Source: Cyanobacteria bacterium REEB67
GTDB taxonomy: Bacteria > Cyanobacteriota > Vampirovibrionia > Obscuribacterales > Obscuribacteraceae
NCBI GenBank assembly: GCA_018971775.1
Contig: JAGXAB010000002.1
Coordinates: 5,001-69,000, forward strand
Length of the DNA stretch: 64,000 nucleotides
Direction of reading: 5' to 3'
The translations under genes and the position numbers were made by a program. The notes under the pieces were generated by a model. The model saw nothing but the letters and a program-made list of their open reading frames with translations. It was not told where the DNA came from and ran no database searches. Below are positions 52,557 through 61,477 of the stretch, piece by piece. Each line of letters starts with the position of its first letter. Within the stretch, counting starts at the first letter, position 1.

Positions 52557-54521
52557 ATGTCCACTGCAGAAATGAGCGAAACGCAGATAAAGGTAAAGCT
52601 GCCCGATGGTTCGAGCAGAAGCGTAAACAGCGGCGAGAGCAGCGCGGAACTGGCCAAGTCAATCAGCCAGGGTCTATACCGCAATGCCGTCGGCGCCCTG
52701 ATCAACGGTGAATTGCTCGATCTCTACACACCGCTCAAAGAAGGCGATGAGGTAAAAATCCTCACCGCCAAAGATCCCGAAGCGATCGAGCTGCTCCGTC
52801 ACTCGACTGCTCACGTCATGGCTCAGGCCGTGCAAAACATCTTTCCCGGTGCAAAGATTGCCATTGGGCCGACTATCGACGACGGTTTTTATTACGACTT
52901 CGAAATCGCGGACCACACACTAACGCCCGATGATCTCGGTAAAATCGAAGCGGAAATGAAGAAGATCGCCGATGCCAATCAAAGACTGGTGCGCTATAAC
53001 ATTCCCGACGTCGATAAACAACTCGACGAGTTTCGCAGTCAGGGTGAAAAATTCAAAGTTGAGCTCTTGACCGAGCACCGCGATCACAATCCGACTCTTT
53101 ATTTGATGCAGGACAAAGACGGCAAGACGATCTGGAACGATCTCTGCCGCGGACCGCACCTGCCTTCGACCAAAGACATCAAGGCCTTCAAACTTCTGAA
53201 AGTTTCGGGGTCTTACTGGCGCGGTGATGAGAAAAAAGAGCATCTGCAGCGCATTTACGCCACCGCCTGGTGGAGCAAGCAGGATCTCGAAGACTATCTC
53301 AAGCGCCTGGAAGAAGCGGAGAAGCGCGACCACCGCAAACTTTCCAAAGAGCTCGATCTTTTCTCCACCCATGATGAAGTCGGTCCGGGCCTGATTTTCT
53401 GGCATCCGAATCTGGCCACGGTCAGAGATTGTATCGAGACTTACTGGCGCGCCGAGCACCGCAAACGCGGCTATGTTTTTGTCTACACTCCCCACATCGC
53501 CAACGAGCAACTCTTTGCCATCAGCGGCCACCTGGAGAACTACAGCGAAAACATGTATTCGCCGATGGACATCGATGGACAGCCTTACCGCGCCAAACCG
53601 ATGAACTGCCCGGGCCATATCATGATCTACAAATCGAAGCTGCACAGCTACCGCGATTTGCCGATTCGCATGGCCGAGCTCGGCACAGTCTATCGCTACG
53701 AGCGCTCCGGCGTATTGCACGGCATGCTCAGAGTGCGCGGCTTTACGCAAGACGACTCGCACATCTTCTGCACCCCCGAGCAGCTCGAAGATGAAATCGG
53801 CGGTATCGTCGATCTGATCGAGAGCCTGATGACCACCTTCGGTTATACATATAAAGCTTATCTGGCGACAAAACCGGAAAAAGCCCTGGGCAGCGATGAA
53901 GAGTGGGATTTTGCCACCAAGGCACTGGAAGGCGCCATGAAAAAACGCGGCATGCCTTACGAAGTTGACGCCGGCGGCGGTGCCTTCTACGCACCTAAGA
54001 TCGACGTCAAACTCTTTGACGCCATCGGCCGTGAATGGCAGGGACCGACTGTGCAGGTCGATTTGAACTTGCCGGATCGTTTCGATGTTTGCTACATCGG
54101 CCAAGACGGCAACCGTCACAAAGCAATCATGGTGCACCGCGCCGTGCTCGGCTCGCTCGAGCGCTTTGTCGGCGGCTTGATCGAGCACTATGCCGGTGCT
54201 TTCCCCCTGTGGTTGGCGCCGACCCAGGTAGTGGTCATGCCGATTTCGGATCGTCACGCAGACGAAGCGAAAAAGCTGGTCGCTCTGCTTGCAGACAACG
54301 ATATCCGCGTCCAGCTCGATGAAAGATCGGAGACGGTCAACTACCGCATCCGTGAAGCGCAGGTCCAGCAGATACCGTATATGGTGGTACTGGGAGACAA
54401 GGAAGTGGAAGCAGGCATCGTGGCCGTACGCCACCGCCGCGGCGGCTCCCTCGGCACAATGAAGCCGGAAGAGCTACTCGCCAAGCTAAAAGAAGAGATC
54501 CGCACAAAGGAATCCATTTGA
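52557..54521 (+). CDS. thrS: Threonyl-tRNA synthetase
   Basis: A 654-residue class II synthetase that charges tRNA-Thr. A TGS domain (about 1-70), the second additional/editing domain (about 71-240; HSTAHVMAQAV and CRGPHLPSTKDI with the editing His/Cys residues) and the catalytic domain follow. Catalytic motifs include MNCPGHIMIYKSK (zinc Cys), RMAELGTVYRYERSGVLHGM and RGFTQDDSHIF. The anticodon-binding domain is near the C-terminus (VVVMPISDRHADEAKKLV). GAGAGGA precedes the ATG. The final codons K-E-S-I-stop lie in the first unit of a tandem repeat array. Confidence 0.96.
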   Translation: MSTAEMSETQIKVKLPDGSSRSVNSGESSAELAKSISQGLYRNAVGALINGELLDLYTPLKEGDEVKILTAKDPEAIELLRHSTAHVMAQAVQNIFPGAKIAIGPTIDDGFYYDFEIADHTLTPDDLGKIEAEMKKIADANQRLVRYNIPDVDKQLDEFRSQGEKFKVELLTEHRDHNPTLYLMQDKDGKTIWNDLCRGPHLPSTKDIKAFKLLKVSGSYWRGDEKKEHLQRIYATAWWSKQDLEDYLKRLEEAEKRDHRKLSKELDLFSTHDEVGPGLIFWHPNLATVRDCIETYWRAEHRKRGYVFVYTPHIANEQLFAISGHLENYSENMYSPMDIDGQPYRAKPMNCPGHIMIYKSKLHSYRDLPIRMAELGTVYRYERSGVLHGMLRVRGFTQDDSHIFCTPEQLEDEIGGIVDLIESLMTTFGYTYKAYLATKPEKALGSDEEWDFATKALEGAMKKRGMPYEVDAGGGAFYAPKIDVKLFDAIGREWQGPTVQVDLNLPDRFDVCYIGQDGNRHKAIMVHRAVLGSLERFVGGLIEHYAGAFPLWLAPTQVVVMPISDRHADEAKKLVALLADNDIRVQLDERSETVNYRIREAQVQQIPYMVVLGDKEVEAGIVAVRHRRGGSLGTMKPEELLAKLKEEIRTKESI

Positions 54522-54603
54522 AAGATCCATTTGAAGGAATCCATTTAAAGGAATCCATTTAAAGGAATCCATTTGAAAGATCCATTTAAAAAATCCATTT
54601 AGA
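54507..54603 (+). repeat. Tandem repeat array at the 3' end of thrS
   Basis: Seven short units, AAGGAATCCATTTR (14 bp) or AAAGATCCATTTR (13 bp), run head to tail from within the last thrS codons to about 54603. Some carry small changes (the last is AAAAATCCATTTA). The first unit encodes the thrS stop; other units could act as alternative stops if slippage occurred. Array length may vary between strains. Confidence 0.85.
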
Positions 54604-54774
54604 GAAGAGGCAGAGGCGGCGGTCGACCTTGCACCCTTAAGGGCACCAGGAACGAGCAGTATTGAGCCGTAGCGAGCCGTAATGAGCGCCGTCTCTGCAA
54701 TATCTTCAAGACATTTCTCGAAACAACGATCAGTTTACTAATCATCCAAACAATTCTAATTCTGGAGAGAAAAA

Positions 54775-55212
54775 ATGGCCTCGTCAAACAAAGCCCTGGA
54801 CCGTCTCAAATATCTGATGCAGGACGAAATGTCCGCCGGTGAAACCTATACCAAAGCCCTGGCCTCGATTAAAACGGAGAGCGTCAAAGCGGAATTGACC
54901 GCCCTCAAAACCGTCCATGACGAACGTCTCAAGACCCTCACCTTGCTGGTCAAGGAAATGGGCGGCGAAGCACCGGCTACTTCCGGCCTCTGGGGCAGTT
55001 TCGCCAAACTGGTCGAGAGCGGTGCGGCACTGCTTGGCGAAAAAGCGATCGTGGGAGCACTCGAAGAGCACGAAGTGAAAAGTCTGGCCGATTACAAATC
55101 GGATCTGGAAGTATTTGATGAATCCCTGCACAAAGTCATGTTCTACGAGCTTATGCCTTCACAGCAGGAGTGCTACGAGAAGATTTATAAATTGAAAGAG
55201 TCGATGAAATAG
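54775..55212 (+). CDS. DUF2383-like four-helix (ferritin-like) protein
   Basis: A 145-residue helical protein. The pattern LKYLMQDEMSAGETYTKAL...LTALKTVHDERLKTLTLLVKEMGGEAP...SFAKLVESGAALLGEKAIVGALEEHEVKSLADY is like DUF2383/PA2169 proteins. These share a ferritin-like four-helix fold with Glu and His residues placed for metal binding (E-x2-H/E-H). Function unknown; perhaps stress or metal related. GGAGAG precedes ATG 54775. Confidence 0.7.
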   Translation: MASSNKALDRLKYLMQDEMSAGETYTKALASIKTESVKAELTALKTVHDERLKTLTLLVKEMGGEAPATSGLWGSFAKLVESGAALLGEKAIVGALEEHEVKSLADYKSDLEVFDESLHKVMFYELMPSQQECYEKIYKLKESMK

Positions 55213-55233
55213 ACGGCGCAACCGACCGAGTTT

Positions 55234-56271
55234 TTGCTGGTGTGGCATTTTTTCATTGTTGGGATATTGATGATGATGGTGGTGGTGACAACACCACCAT
55301 CGTTTGCTGTTGAGCAGGAAAAACAGCCCGATGAAGAAATCAATCTGAAGTCTAAAAATCCCTGGTTCAGAGGCTTTCAATCACAGCGCGGCAGCAGCGC
55401 TAAACAGAGTGTTGAAAGCATCGTCGGCAAAAGCCAGCTCCAGGACCGCCCTAAGCACGAGCTATTTTCCGTTGTCAAAATCAAGGACGTCTCGCCTGCC
55501 AACCGCGAGCTCGCCGAGCAACTGGAAATCATGCCCATGCTCCGCGAACTCTACGATCCTGATCGTCCGGCCAGTATCGAGCGAAAAATCGCCCTGCGCG
55601 AAAAAATACTGGAGACGATCCTCGAGAGTTATTTCGATGCGGCCAGCGTGCGTGCGGAGGCCGACCGCGAGGAATTGCAGATGCAAAACCTGCGCGAAGC
55701 TCTCACTCAAAAACGCGACCGCAGTATCGAGGTGAATAATGCCACCAACTTCATCGCCTCGGGCGCCCTGAACACGGTTGGATCTATTCTCGGTTTTTCG
55801 GCCAAAACGCCGCCCCTTTCGGGCAACTTAAACCAGATGCTCTCCGGCGTCGTGGCTGCGAGCATGTCCACCTACGCCTTGAAGCAAGCTAATGGCGGCA
55901 AGATCTTCACCCCCAATCATCCGACCGTTCTAGCCGAACTGTTCGGTCGTCCCGTATCAGAGAGAACGACTTATCCCGAGAGCGTCTGGCGATTTTTACA
56001 TGGCAGCTCACCGGACTTCCCCGGTATGACGCGACTACAAGTACTGGAAAAGAGCTGGATCGAAAATAGACACCTGGAAGAATACGGCTCAAAGCGCGAA
56101 AAGATGAAGATCGACATGATCTCGGGCGTCGCTGATCCAAAATACAAAATGTCCATCGACGATATCAGCGACGAAATCAATATGATTTCGGATATTTCAT
56201 CGGTCTCGGAACTGATGGCGCATCATCTGCGCGACTTGCTGCGCATGATCGACTCGGACGTGCTGCTCTAG
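55234..56271 (+). CDS. Secreted or membrane-anchored hypothetical protein
   Basis: A 345-residue protein. A hydrophobic N-terminus (LVWHFFIVGILMMMVVV) ends in a PSFA-V cleavage-like site. A polar region, a helical central section (ERKIALREKILETILES) and a Gly/Ala/Ser segment (ASGALNTVGSILGFSA) follow. The start is TTG 55234; the ATG cluster at 55271-55280 would leave a very short signal. A 10-bp perfect inverted repeat GATGGTGGTG/CACCACCATC (55275-55301) lies over the signal-peptide codons. No family recognised. It follows the DUF2383 gene by 21 bp. Confidence 0.65.
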   Translation: MLVWHFFIVGILMMMVVVTTPPSFAVEQEKQPDEEINLKSKNPWFRGFQSQRGSSAKQSVESIVGKSQLQDRPKHELFSVVKIKDVSPANRELAEQLEIMPMLRELYDPDRPASIERKIALREKILETILESYFDAASVRAEADREELQMQNLREALTQKRDRSIEVNNATNFIASGALNTVGSILGFSAKTPPLSGNLNQMLSGVVAASMSTYALKQANGGKIFTPNHPTVLAELFGRPVSERTTYPESVWRFLHGSSPDFPGMTRLQVLEKSWIENRHLEEYGSKREKMKIDMISGVADPKYKMSIDDISDEINMISDISSVSELMAHHLRDLLRMIDSDVLL

Positions 56272-56300
56272 GGCGCCATATAAAACTGTGGGTTGACGAG

Positions 56301-57326
56301 TTGGAAATTCCGGAAAAACAAGAAAAGTGGGATCTCAATGAGATTTTGCTGCGCGCCCTGGCTCTTGCAGACAGCGGACATCCGGCCGAAGCGGAGATCG
56401 AATTTCTAAAGGCTTTTGATGTAACGGGAATAGCCTTTACGGCAGACAAAGACAACTGGGGAGTGGCAGCGGACCTGTACTTTGCCTATGGTCGGCTTCT
56501 GCATGAGATGAAGCGACCCGGGGAAGGACATCCCAAAATAAAGCAAGCGCTCGGACTCTATACCAGAGCCTACGGTATTAACGATGGTCGCACGATTTTT
56601 TGCCAGCGCAAACTAAAAGAGCTGTCGCGAGCAAATAACGATAGCGACGAGCTGTTCAGAGCAGACCTTTTTCTCAAAGCGCACCACGCCGTGCAATCAT
56701 TGATCGCTGCGGCCTTTCTCTATGACAAAGGGCATGACAGGGATAGATTGATTGCTGCTTTTTGTGAACGTTCTTCGTTGTCTCAAGCCATACCATCGGT
56801 CGAGCAAAACGAGGCAAGCCTCGCGGCCCTCGCCGATAAACAGATCGTCGACCTTGCCCTGGAGTTGTTTGCAGACAGCGCTCGAGCCGAGCCAGAGAAA
56901 GGCGGTCTGGTTGTTTTCCAGCGCAAACAAGGGGAGAATTTTATACAGCAATGTCTGACCAATCCCGCTTCTTTTGTCGATGCCTTTAATAAGGCTGTCG
57001 GTGAAAATCTTTTGCTGCTCGTGAAGGCGGAAGCAGAGACGGATTCAGTGCTTGACCTTTTCCTGGAGAAGGCGCCGCTGGCTGAAAGTCAGCGCAAAAA
57101 GAGCAGATCGAAAAAATTGGGCGTCGAGCAGTCGTTTAAGTGGCCATGTTCGGAACTCGACGATCTGGCTCTCGCTTTCAATAATCGTTTGCGCAAACTG
57201 GGGCGAGAAGGTCAGTTTTATCTGCTGAGAAGCGAAGCGGATGGTGAAGCAGCCTATTTGCTCTGCACGCCCAGTCAATTTCAGACAGTCAAAGCATGCG
57301 TGCCATTGCGGCGGCTCGGGCGATAG
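56301..57326 (+). CDS. Hypothetical protein with N-terminal TPR-like helices
   Basis: A 341-residue soluble protein. Residues 10-110 read as TPR-like helical pairs (ALALADSGHPAEAEIEFLKA, YFAYGRLLHEMKRPGEGHPKIKQALGLYTRAYG), and the rest is mixed helix. It has no signal peptide. Starts at TTG 56301, as no ATG is present at the N-terminus and a following GAA-ATT-CCG frame is continuous. It comes 29 bp after the preceding gene and may be in its operon. No family recognised. Confidence 0.62.
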   Translation: MEIPEKQEKWDLNEILLRALALADSGHPAEAEIEFLKAFDVTGIAFTADKDNWGVAADLYFAYGRLLHEMKRPGEGHPKIKQALGLYTRAYGINDGRTIFCQRKLKELSRANNDSDELFRADLFLKAHHAVQSLIAAAFLYDKGHDRDRLIAAFCERSSLSQAIPSVEQNEASLAALADKQIVDLALELFADSARAEPEKGGLVVFQRKQGENFIQQCLTNPASFVDAFNKAVGENLLLLVKAEAETDSVLDLFLEKAPLAESQRKKSRSKKLGVEQSFKWPCSELDDLALAFNNRLRKLGREGQFYLLRSEADGEAAYLLCTPSQFQTVKACVPLRRLGR

Positions 57327-57418
57327 TCTGATCGTCGCGGGCGGTCGCTAAGGGTCGCTGAGGCTTTTTGACGATTTTTCGGCAGCGACGGCGTGTGTCC
57401 GATTGGCGTCTTTTTTAT

Positions 57419-57477
57419 GTATACACAATGTGTGTACGTTGTTTTCAGCCCCGCAGCAGAACTATTTCCATTATAAT
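57419..57477 (+). promoter_or_regulatory. Dyad operator-like site and -10 box upstream of the small secreted protein
   Basis: GTATACACA (57419-57427), central A, TGTGTGTAC (57429-57437) is a near-perfect dyad with one mismatch per arm. Forty bases downstream is a consensus -10 TATAAT (57472-57477) with no good -35. The dyad would be centred near -56 relative to the predicted start, a typical activator position. Confidence 0.45.
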
Positions 57478-57537
57478 TCCACACGACAGCTTCACAAAAG
57501 ACCCGTATATTTGGTTTACAGACAAGAGGTTGTTCCC

Positions 57538-57846
57538 ATGCACATGCAGCGCTCCCTTTCGATATTTATGCTCGCTCTGACCTTAGCGACGAGTGCGCAG
57601 ACTTTCGTACAAGCAGCACAGGCCAAAGGCGGCGGTGGCGGACATTCGGCCGGAGGCAGCCACGCTGGCTATAGCCACTTCTTCGGTCGGGGCCGAGGCG
57701 GCCGTGGCCGCGGATACGGCAATTACAATCAGGGTCCGACGGACGACCAGTTGCAAGCGGTAAATTTTCAAAAACGCGCCTCAGAAAATCCCTATGCCAA
57801 CGTCCCGCAACACGTCAACGTCAGCAATTACATCAAGACCTACTAA
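57538..57846 (+). CDS. Small secreted Gly/His-rich protein
   Basis: A 102-residue protein with a signal peptide (LSIFMLALTLATSAQTFVQA). The mature part begins Gly/His/Ser-rich (AKGGGGGHSAGGSHAGYSHF), continues with a GRGRGGRGRGYG stretch and ends in a short polar tail. It might bind metal through His. AGAGG precedes ATG 57538 by 8 nt. A longer upstream start is unlikely. Probably driven by the TATAAT box at 57472. Confidence 0.72.
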   Translation: MHMQRSLSIFMLALTLATSAQTFVQAAQAKGGGGGHSAGGSHAGYSHFFGRGRGGRGRGYGNYNQGPTDDQLQAVNFQKRASENPYANVPQHVNVSNYIKTY

Positions 57847-57857
57847 AAGTGTTTGAA

Positions 57858-58943
57858 TTACTGGCGCTCGCTGTCCAAGAGGGCGCGTTTACGTTCTACG
57901 CCCCAGCGATAGCCTGATAGATCCCCGCTAGTCTTGACGACGCGATGACAGGGGATGACGACCGCAAGAGGATTTGCCCCGCAAGCCGTACCAACGGCAC
58001 GCACCGCCCCCGGTGCTCCAATCATTTTTGCAATTTCACCGTATGTCATTGTTTTTCCAGTCGGAATAGCCTGGAGAGCCTGCCAGACACGCTGCTGAAA
58101 GGCCGTGCCGCGTATGTCCAGAGGCAAGTCTAGACCAGCAGCCGGAGCCTGCACAAAACCAACGACAAGGGCGACCAGTTTCTCAAACCGGTCGTCGCCA
58201 CCAATAAAGGTAGCGCGCGGAAATCTATCTTGCAGACTGCGCACCAGAGCCTGCGCATCATCGCCAAGGAAAATTGCGCAAATGCCCTTTTGACTCTGGG
58301 CGACAAGCACTGCTCCTAAAGTAGACTCACCAACAGCGAAGCGGATCTCCATATCATCTCCACCGCTCTTGTATTTGCTCGCGGTCATGCCGAGCAGTCG
58401 GTCAGACTTTTCGTAAAATCTACTACTGGAGTTGTAACCAGCATTGAAAATCGCCTCGGTCACGGATATATTTTCATCCAGTTGCGCGCGCATCCGATTG
58501 GCTATTTGAGCGGCTCCGTAAGCCTTGGGCGTCAAACCGGTCCTGGCTTTGAAAAGACGATGAAAATGATAAGGGCTGAGACCGGCACGATCGGCGAGGG
58601 TCGCGAGAGCAGGCGCGCTATCGCACTGCTCAATGAAGCGGCAGCTATCGATAATGAGATCGGCCAGTCTTTGCTCCGAGGATTGCTGGTCGGGTTTGCA
58701 ACGTTTGCAAGGGCGAAATCCAGCTTGCTCGGCAGCAGCAATACTGGTGTGGAAACTGACATTTTCCGGTTTCGCCGGTCTGGCCGCACAAGATGGACGG
58801 CAGAATACGCCTGTGGTCCTGACGCCATAAAAAAAACTACCGTCGGCGGCCTTGTCCTTGCGCAGCACAGCCAACCAGCGTGGGTCTTCTTCGGTAGTGG
58901 CTGCGGCGCCCGTGCTTTCTTTATGCTCTCTGGTCATGATCAT
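57858..58943 (-). CDS. ada: Bifunctional Ada: AraC-type regulator and O6-methylguanine-DNA methyltransferase
   Basis: About 361 residues from ATG 58943. The N-terminal Ada domain has Cys48, Cys52, Cys79 and Cys82 with exactly the spacing of E. coli Ada, in FCRPSCAARPAKPENVSFH and FRPCKRCKP, so Cys48 is the predicted methyl acceptor. An AraC HTH region follows (LATLADRAGLSPYHFHRLFK; ITEAIFNAGYNSSSRFYEKS). The C-terminal methyltransferase domain holds VVIPCHRVVKTSGDLSGYRWG with the suicide Cys. Its role is the adaptive response to alkylation damage, with self-regulation by methylated Cys48. In-frame upstream extension to 59024 is unlikely. Confidence 0.95.
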   Translation of the reverse strand: MIMTREHKESTGAAATTEEDPRWLAVLRKDKAADGSFFYGVRTTGVFCRPSCAARPAKPENVSFHTSIAAAEQAGFRPCKRCKPDQQSSEQRLADLIIDSCRFIEQCDSAPALATLADRAGLSPYHFHRLFKARTGLTPKAYGAAQIANRMRAQLDENISVTEAIFNAGYNSSSRFYEKSDRLLGMTASKYKSGGDDMEIRFAVGESTLGAVLVAQSQKGICAIFLGDDAQALVRSLQDRFPRATFIGGDDRFEKLVALVVGFVQAPAAGLDLPLDIRGTAFQQRVWQALQAIPTGKTMTYGEIAKMIGAPGAVRAVGTACGANPLAVVIPCHRVVKTSGDLSGYRWGVERKRALLDSERQ

Positions 58944-59039
58944 TTGCTTTCGGTCCTCAATTGCTCGACTGAGTAGCAATATAACAACCGGGTGAAAGTC
59001 GGACACTCCGACTCTTGCTTTCAAATTCTACACTAACGG

Positions 59040-59831
59040 TCAGGCCCGGCCAGGCACATCGATAACCATCCCGGCCATTTCGCTGTTCCAGGCTACCGGA
59101 CAATCGAGGCTATTTTCCAGATCTAGATTGAAGCGGCGGAAAAAATCCACCGCATCGACGAGCCGGTCGCCCCTGGCATTGATCAGTTTAATCATCAAAC
59201 CGCCCTGGGCACCACTAAAAACCGGCAGCAAGACAAATTTGCCTTCTCGCTCAATGAGGGCAACGGTTTCGTGTCCACTAAAATATTTTTCAAAAAGCGG
59301 CGATTCCAGATATATCTTGCCTCGGGTCAGTCGCACCGAAGCCGCTGGTTCAGGCTTACGCAAGCGCTCGAGCAATATCTCTACAACGCGGTCCGCTGAT
59401 TTTTTCACAACCTCGCTTAGCTCAAGACCAAAGTCGAGGTTTTGCGACTCGATCAAAAAGACTTTTACATCGCTGGGAAAGTCTTCTTTGAAAATTTTGC
59501 GACCGGCAAACAGGGCATGGTCCCAGCGAAAATCATGCATGTTGTAGGAAGGCTCGGCCTGTTTTTCCAGCTCCGCGCCCGGCACTTCGAAGATGGCCCC
59601 GGCCTCGGCACCGGACCGACTGGCATCGATGATGATCAAGCTGGTACTGCCGCGAGCCTGGAACATCACTTCCAGGCCGGCGGTACCGGCATCGAAGATG
59701 CGCACGTCTTCAGCGTAACGTCCGGCCGCATCGGAAGCGGTCAGAGCTTCTTTCAGAGCTCCGACCACATAGACTCCAACACCGTCGTCATTGCGATTGG
59801 TGTTGCCGCAACCGATGATCGAGATTGTCAT
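59040..59831 (-). CDS. hupW: Hydrogenase maturation endopeptidase HupW with extra C-terminal domain
   Basis: The N-terminal 165 residues are a HyaD/HupW-type endopeptidase that trims the large-subunit C-terminus after nickel insertion. GCGNTNRNDDGVGVYVV and LIIIDASRSG contain the expected nickel-binding acidic residues, and NMHDFRWDHAL a His. The last 95 residues (VRLTRGKIYLESPLFEKYFS...) have no counterpart in the usual 150-residue HupW and may be a separate fold. Just downstream of hupL, forming hupS-hupL-hupW. Family identification is good, the C-terminal domain unknown. Confidence 0.88.
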   Translation of the reverse strand: MTISIIGCGNTNRNDDGVGVYVVGALKEALTASDAAGRYAEDVRIFDAGTAGLEVMFQARGSTSLIIIDASRSGAEAGAIFEVPGAELEKQAEPSYNMHDFRWDHALFAGRKIFKEDFPSDVKVFLIESQNLDFGLELSEVVKKSADRVVEILLERLRKPEPAASVRLTRGKIYLESPLFEKYFSGHETVALIEREGKFVLLPVFSGAQGGLMIKLINARGDRLVDAVDFFRRFNLDLENSLDCPVAWNSEMAGMVIDVPGRA

Positions 59832-59857
59832 TTCAACTCGCTCTAAATCGCCTTGAG

Positions 59858-61462
59858 CTAAGCCGTCCGGAAACGGGCCAGCTCTTCACCGGTTTTTGCA
59901 TCATGAGCATGCACGGTACAGACCAGGCAAGAATCGTAAGAGCGGGCGACGTGGCCTACTTCGACGGGGTCTTTGACATCGGCAATCGGTGTGCCGATCA
60001 AGGCTTCCTCGATCGGCCCGCGTTCGCCGGCGCCGCTGCGCGGCCCGACATTCCAGGTCGTCGGAGCGACGATCTGATAGTTTTTAATCTTGCCGTCTTC
60101 TACTTCCACCCAGTGACAGAGTGCGCCGCGAATTGCCTCTGTGGCACCCCAGCCACGGCCATTTTTTTCGGTCGGTTTTTTATAGAAAGGATCGTTCAGC
60201 TTAAACTCGCGCAGACAGTGTTCAATCTTGCGATAGATGGCCTTGGCCTCGTGCATGCGAGCAAAGTGTCTAAGCAAGACGCTGGCACCGCCCATCTTTT
60301 TATACATATCGAGGACGAGCGGATCTTTGTATTGCCAGGCTTCCATCTGGTCGCCACCGACCACGAGCTGCCGAGCGAGCGGCCCCGCTTCGAGGTGACC
60401 GTTTTCGGAGTGCAGGACGGCGGTAGCCCAGGTGTATTTACCTCTTTCAAATTCACTGGCATTATTAGCAATCGGATTGGTGGTGCGATCGAAAGGATGA
60501 ATAGGCTTCTCACCTTCGTCGTACCAGGCACGGTTCATATCTTCAAGAGCAAAATTCTGGCTCATCAATTTGTGCTTGTCGGTAGCGCCGTCGTAAACAC
60601 CGCTGGGCATCCAGAGCGCTGCGTTGCGACCTTCGATGGTCGGCTTCTGATATTTATCTTCGTGGGGCAGATATCCCCAGCTGATGTATTTGCCGAGGCC
60701 CTTACCAAACTTGTCGAGGCCTATGTCCAGGCCCATTTTCCAGTACATGGCCAGATCCGAATTGGCATGCTCTGGTTTTTCTTCCATCCAGGCCAGGAAG
60801 TCTTCATAGGTTTTGATTTCTTCGTAACGCTCGAGAGAGCAGCCAAACCAGACCGGCTCCAGCCAGTTTTTCTTGAAGTGATCCATGATCGACCAGGCGC
60901 GCGTGATGTCGGTCAAAGTAGGCGAACACATAACGCCGCCGGGTACCATGAAGCTCGAATGCGGCCATTGACCGCCGAGCAGGGCGTAAATTTCCACCGG
61001 TCGCCCGGAGATGGTGACGCCGAGCTCGTAGTTTTTGCCAGTAAAAGGCGCCCAGCGCTCGACGGCCATGTCGTAGTATTTGCTCTTCTGGTAGTTTTTA
61101 TTGATCATATCGATCATAAATAAGCCGTAGTGATGCCGCGGCAGGCTCTGCATGCTCTCGACCAACTGACCGAGGTTGCGCGCCAGGATGGCATTGCGCG
61201 GCACCTCCGTGCCCCAGGCCGTATCGAGCGCCCAGGCCGCACAGGTCAGGTGCGATGCGCCACAGATACCACAGGCACGCGGTGTTACCACCAGTCCAGC
61301 CTGCGGATCTTTGCCACGCAAAATTACTTCGAAGCCTCGAAATAATTCCGCCGAAGTCCAGGCATTGACGACAACGCCATCTTCGATATCGACGCGCACA
61401 TCGAGATCGCCTTCGACCCGCCCGACAGGTGAAATGTCGAGAGTCTGCACTGTACCAGCCAT
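59858..61462 (-). CDS. hupL: [NiFe] uptake hydrogenase large subunit HupL (group 2a type)
   Basis: A 534-residue subunit holding the Ni-Fe active site. ISPVGRVEGD is the N-terminal signature. PRACGICGASHLTCAAWALD is the L1 motif (RxCGICxxxH) and SYDSCLVCTVHAHD near the C-terminus the L2 motif (CxxCxxxH). The four Cys ligands are present. Cleavage by HupW is expected after the L2 His, removing the last 16 residues. No signal peptide, consistent with cyanobacterial-type cytoplasm-facing uptake hydrogenase. ATG 61462 has GAGG 9 nt upstream; hupS ends 15 bp before. Oxidises H2 to feed electrons to respiration or similar. Confidence 0.95.
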   Translation of the reverse strand: MAGTVQTLDISPVGRVEGDLDVRVDIEDGVVVNAWTSAELFRGFEVILRGKDPQAGLVVTPRACGICGASHLTCAAWALDTAWGTEVPRNAILARNLGQLVESMQSLPRHHYGLFMIDMINKNYQKSKYYDMAVERWAPFTGKNYELGVTISGRPVEIYALLGGQWPHSSFMVPGGVMCSPTLTDITRAWSIMDHFKKNWLEPVWFGCSLERYEEIKTYEDFLAWMEEKPEHANSDLAMYWKMGLDIGLDKFGKGLGKYISWGYLPHEDKYQKPTIEGRNAALWMPSGVYDGATDKHKLMSQNFALEDMNRAWYDEGEKPIHPFDRTTNPIANNASEFERGKYTWATAVLHSENGHLEAGPLARQLVVGGDQMEAWQYKDPLVLDMYKKMGGASVLLRHFARMHEAKAIYRKIEHCLREFKLNDPFYKKPTEKNGRGWGATEAIRGALCHWVEVEDGKIKNYQIVAPTTWNVGPRSGAGERGPIEEALIGTPIADVKDPVEVGHVARSYDSCLVCTVHAHDAKTGEELARFRTA

Positions 61463-61477
61463 AATCAATAACCTCTT

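Noticed and set aside
52920..54434. 504-codon frame antisense to thrS
   Set aside because: Shadow of a clearly identified synthetase; no ribosome-binding site or family motif.
54507..54603. Tandem repeats after thrS considered as a CRISPR array
   Set aside because: Units are 13-14 bp with no spacers between them.
59825..61123. 432-codon frame antisense to hupL
   Set aside because: Shadow of the hydrogenase large subunit; the composition is not natural.
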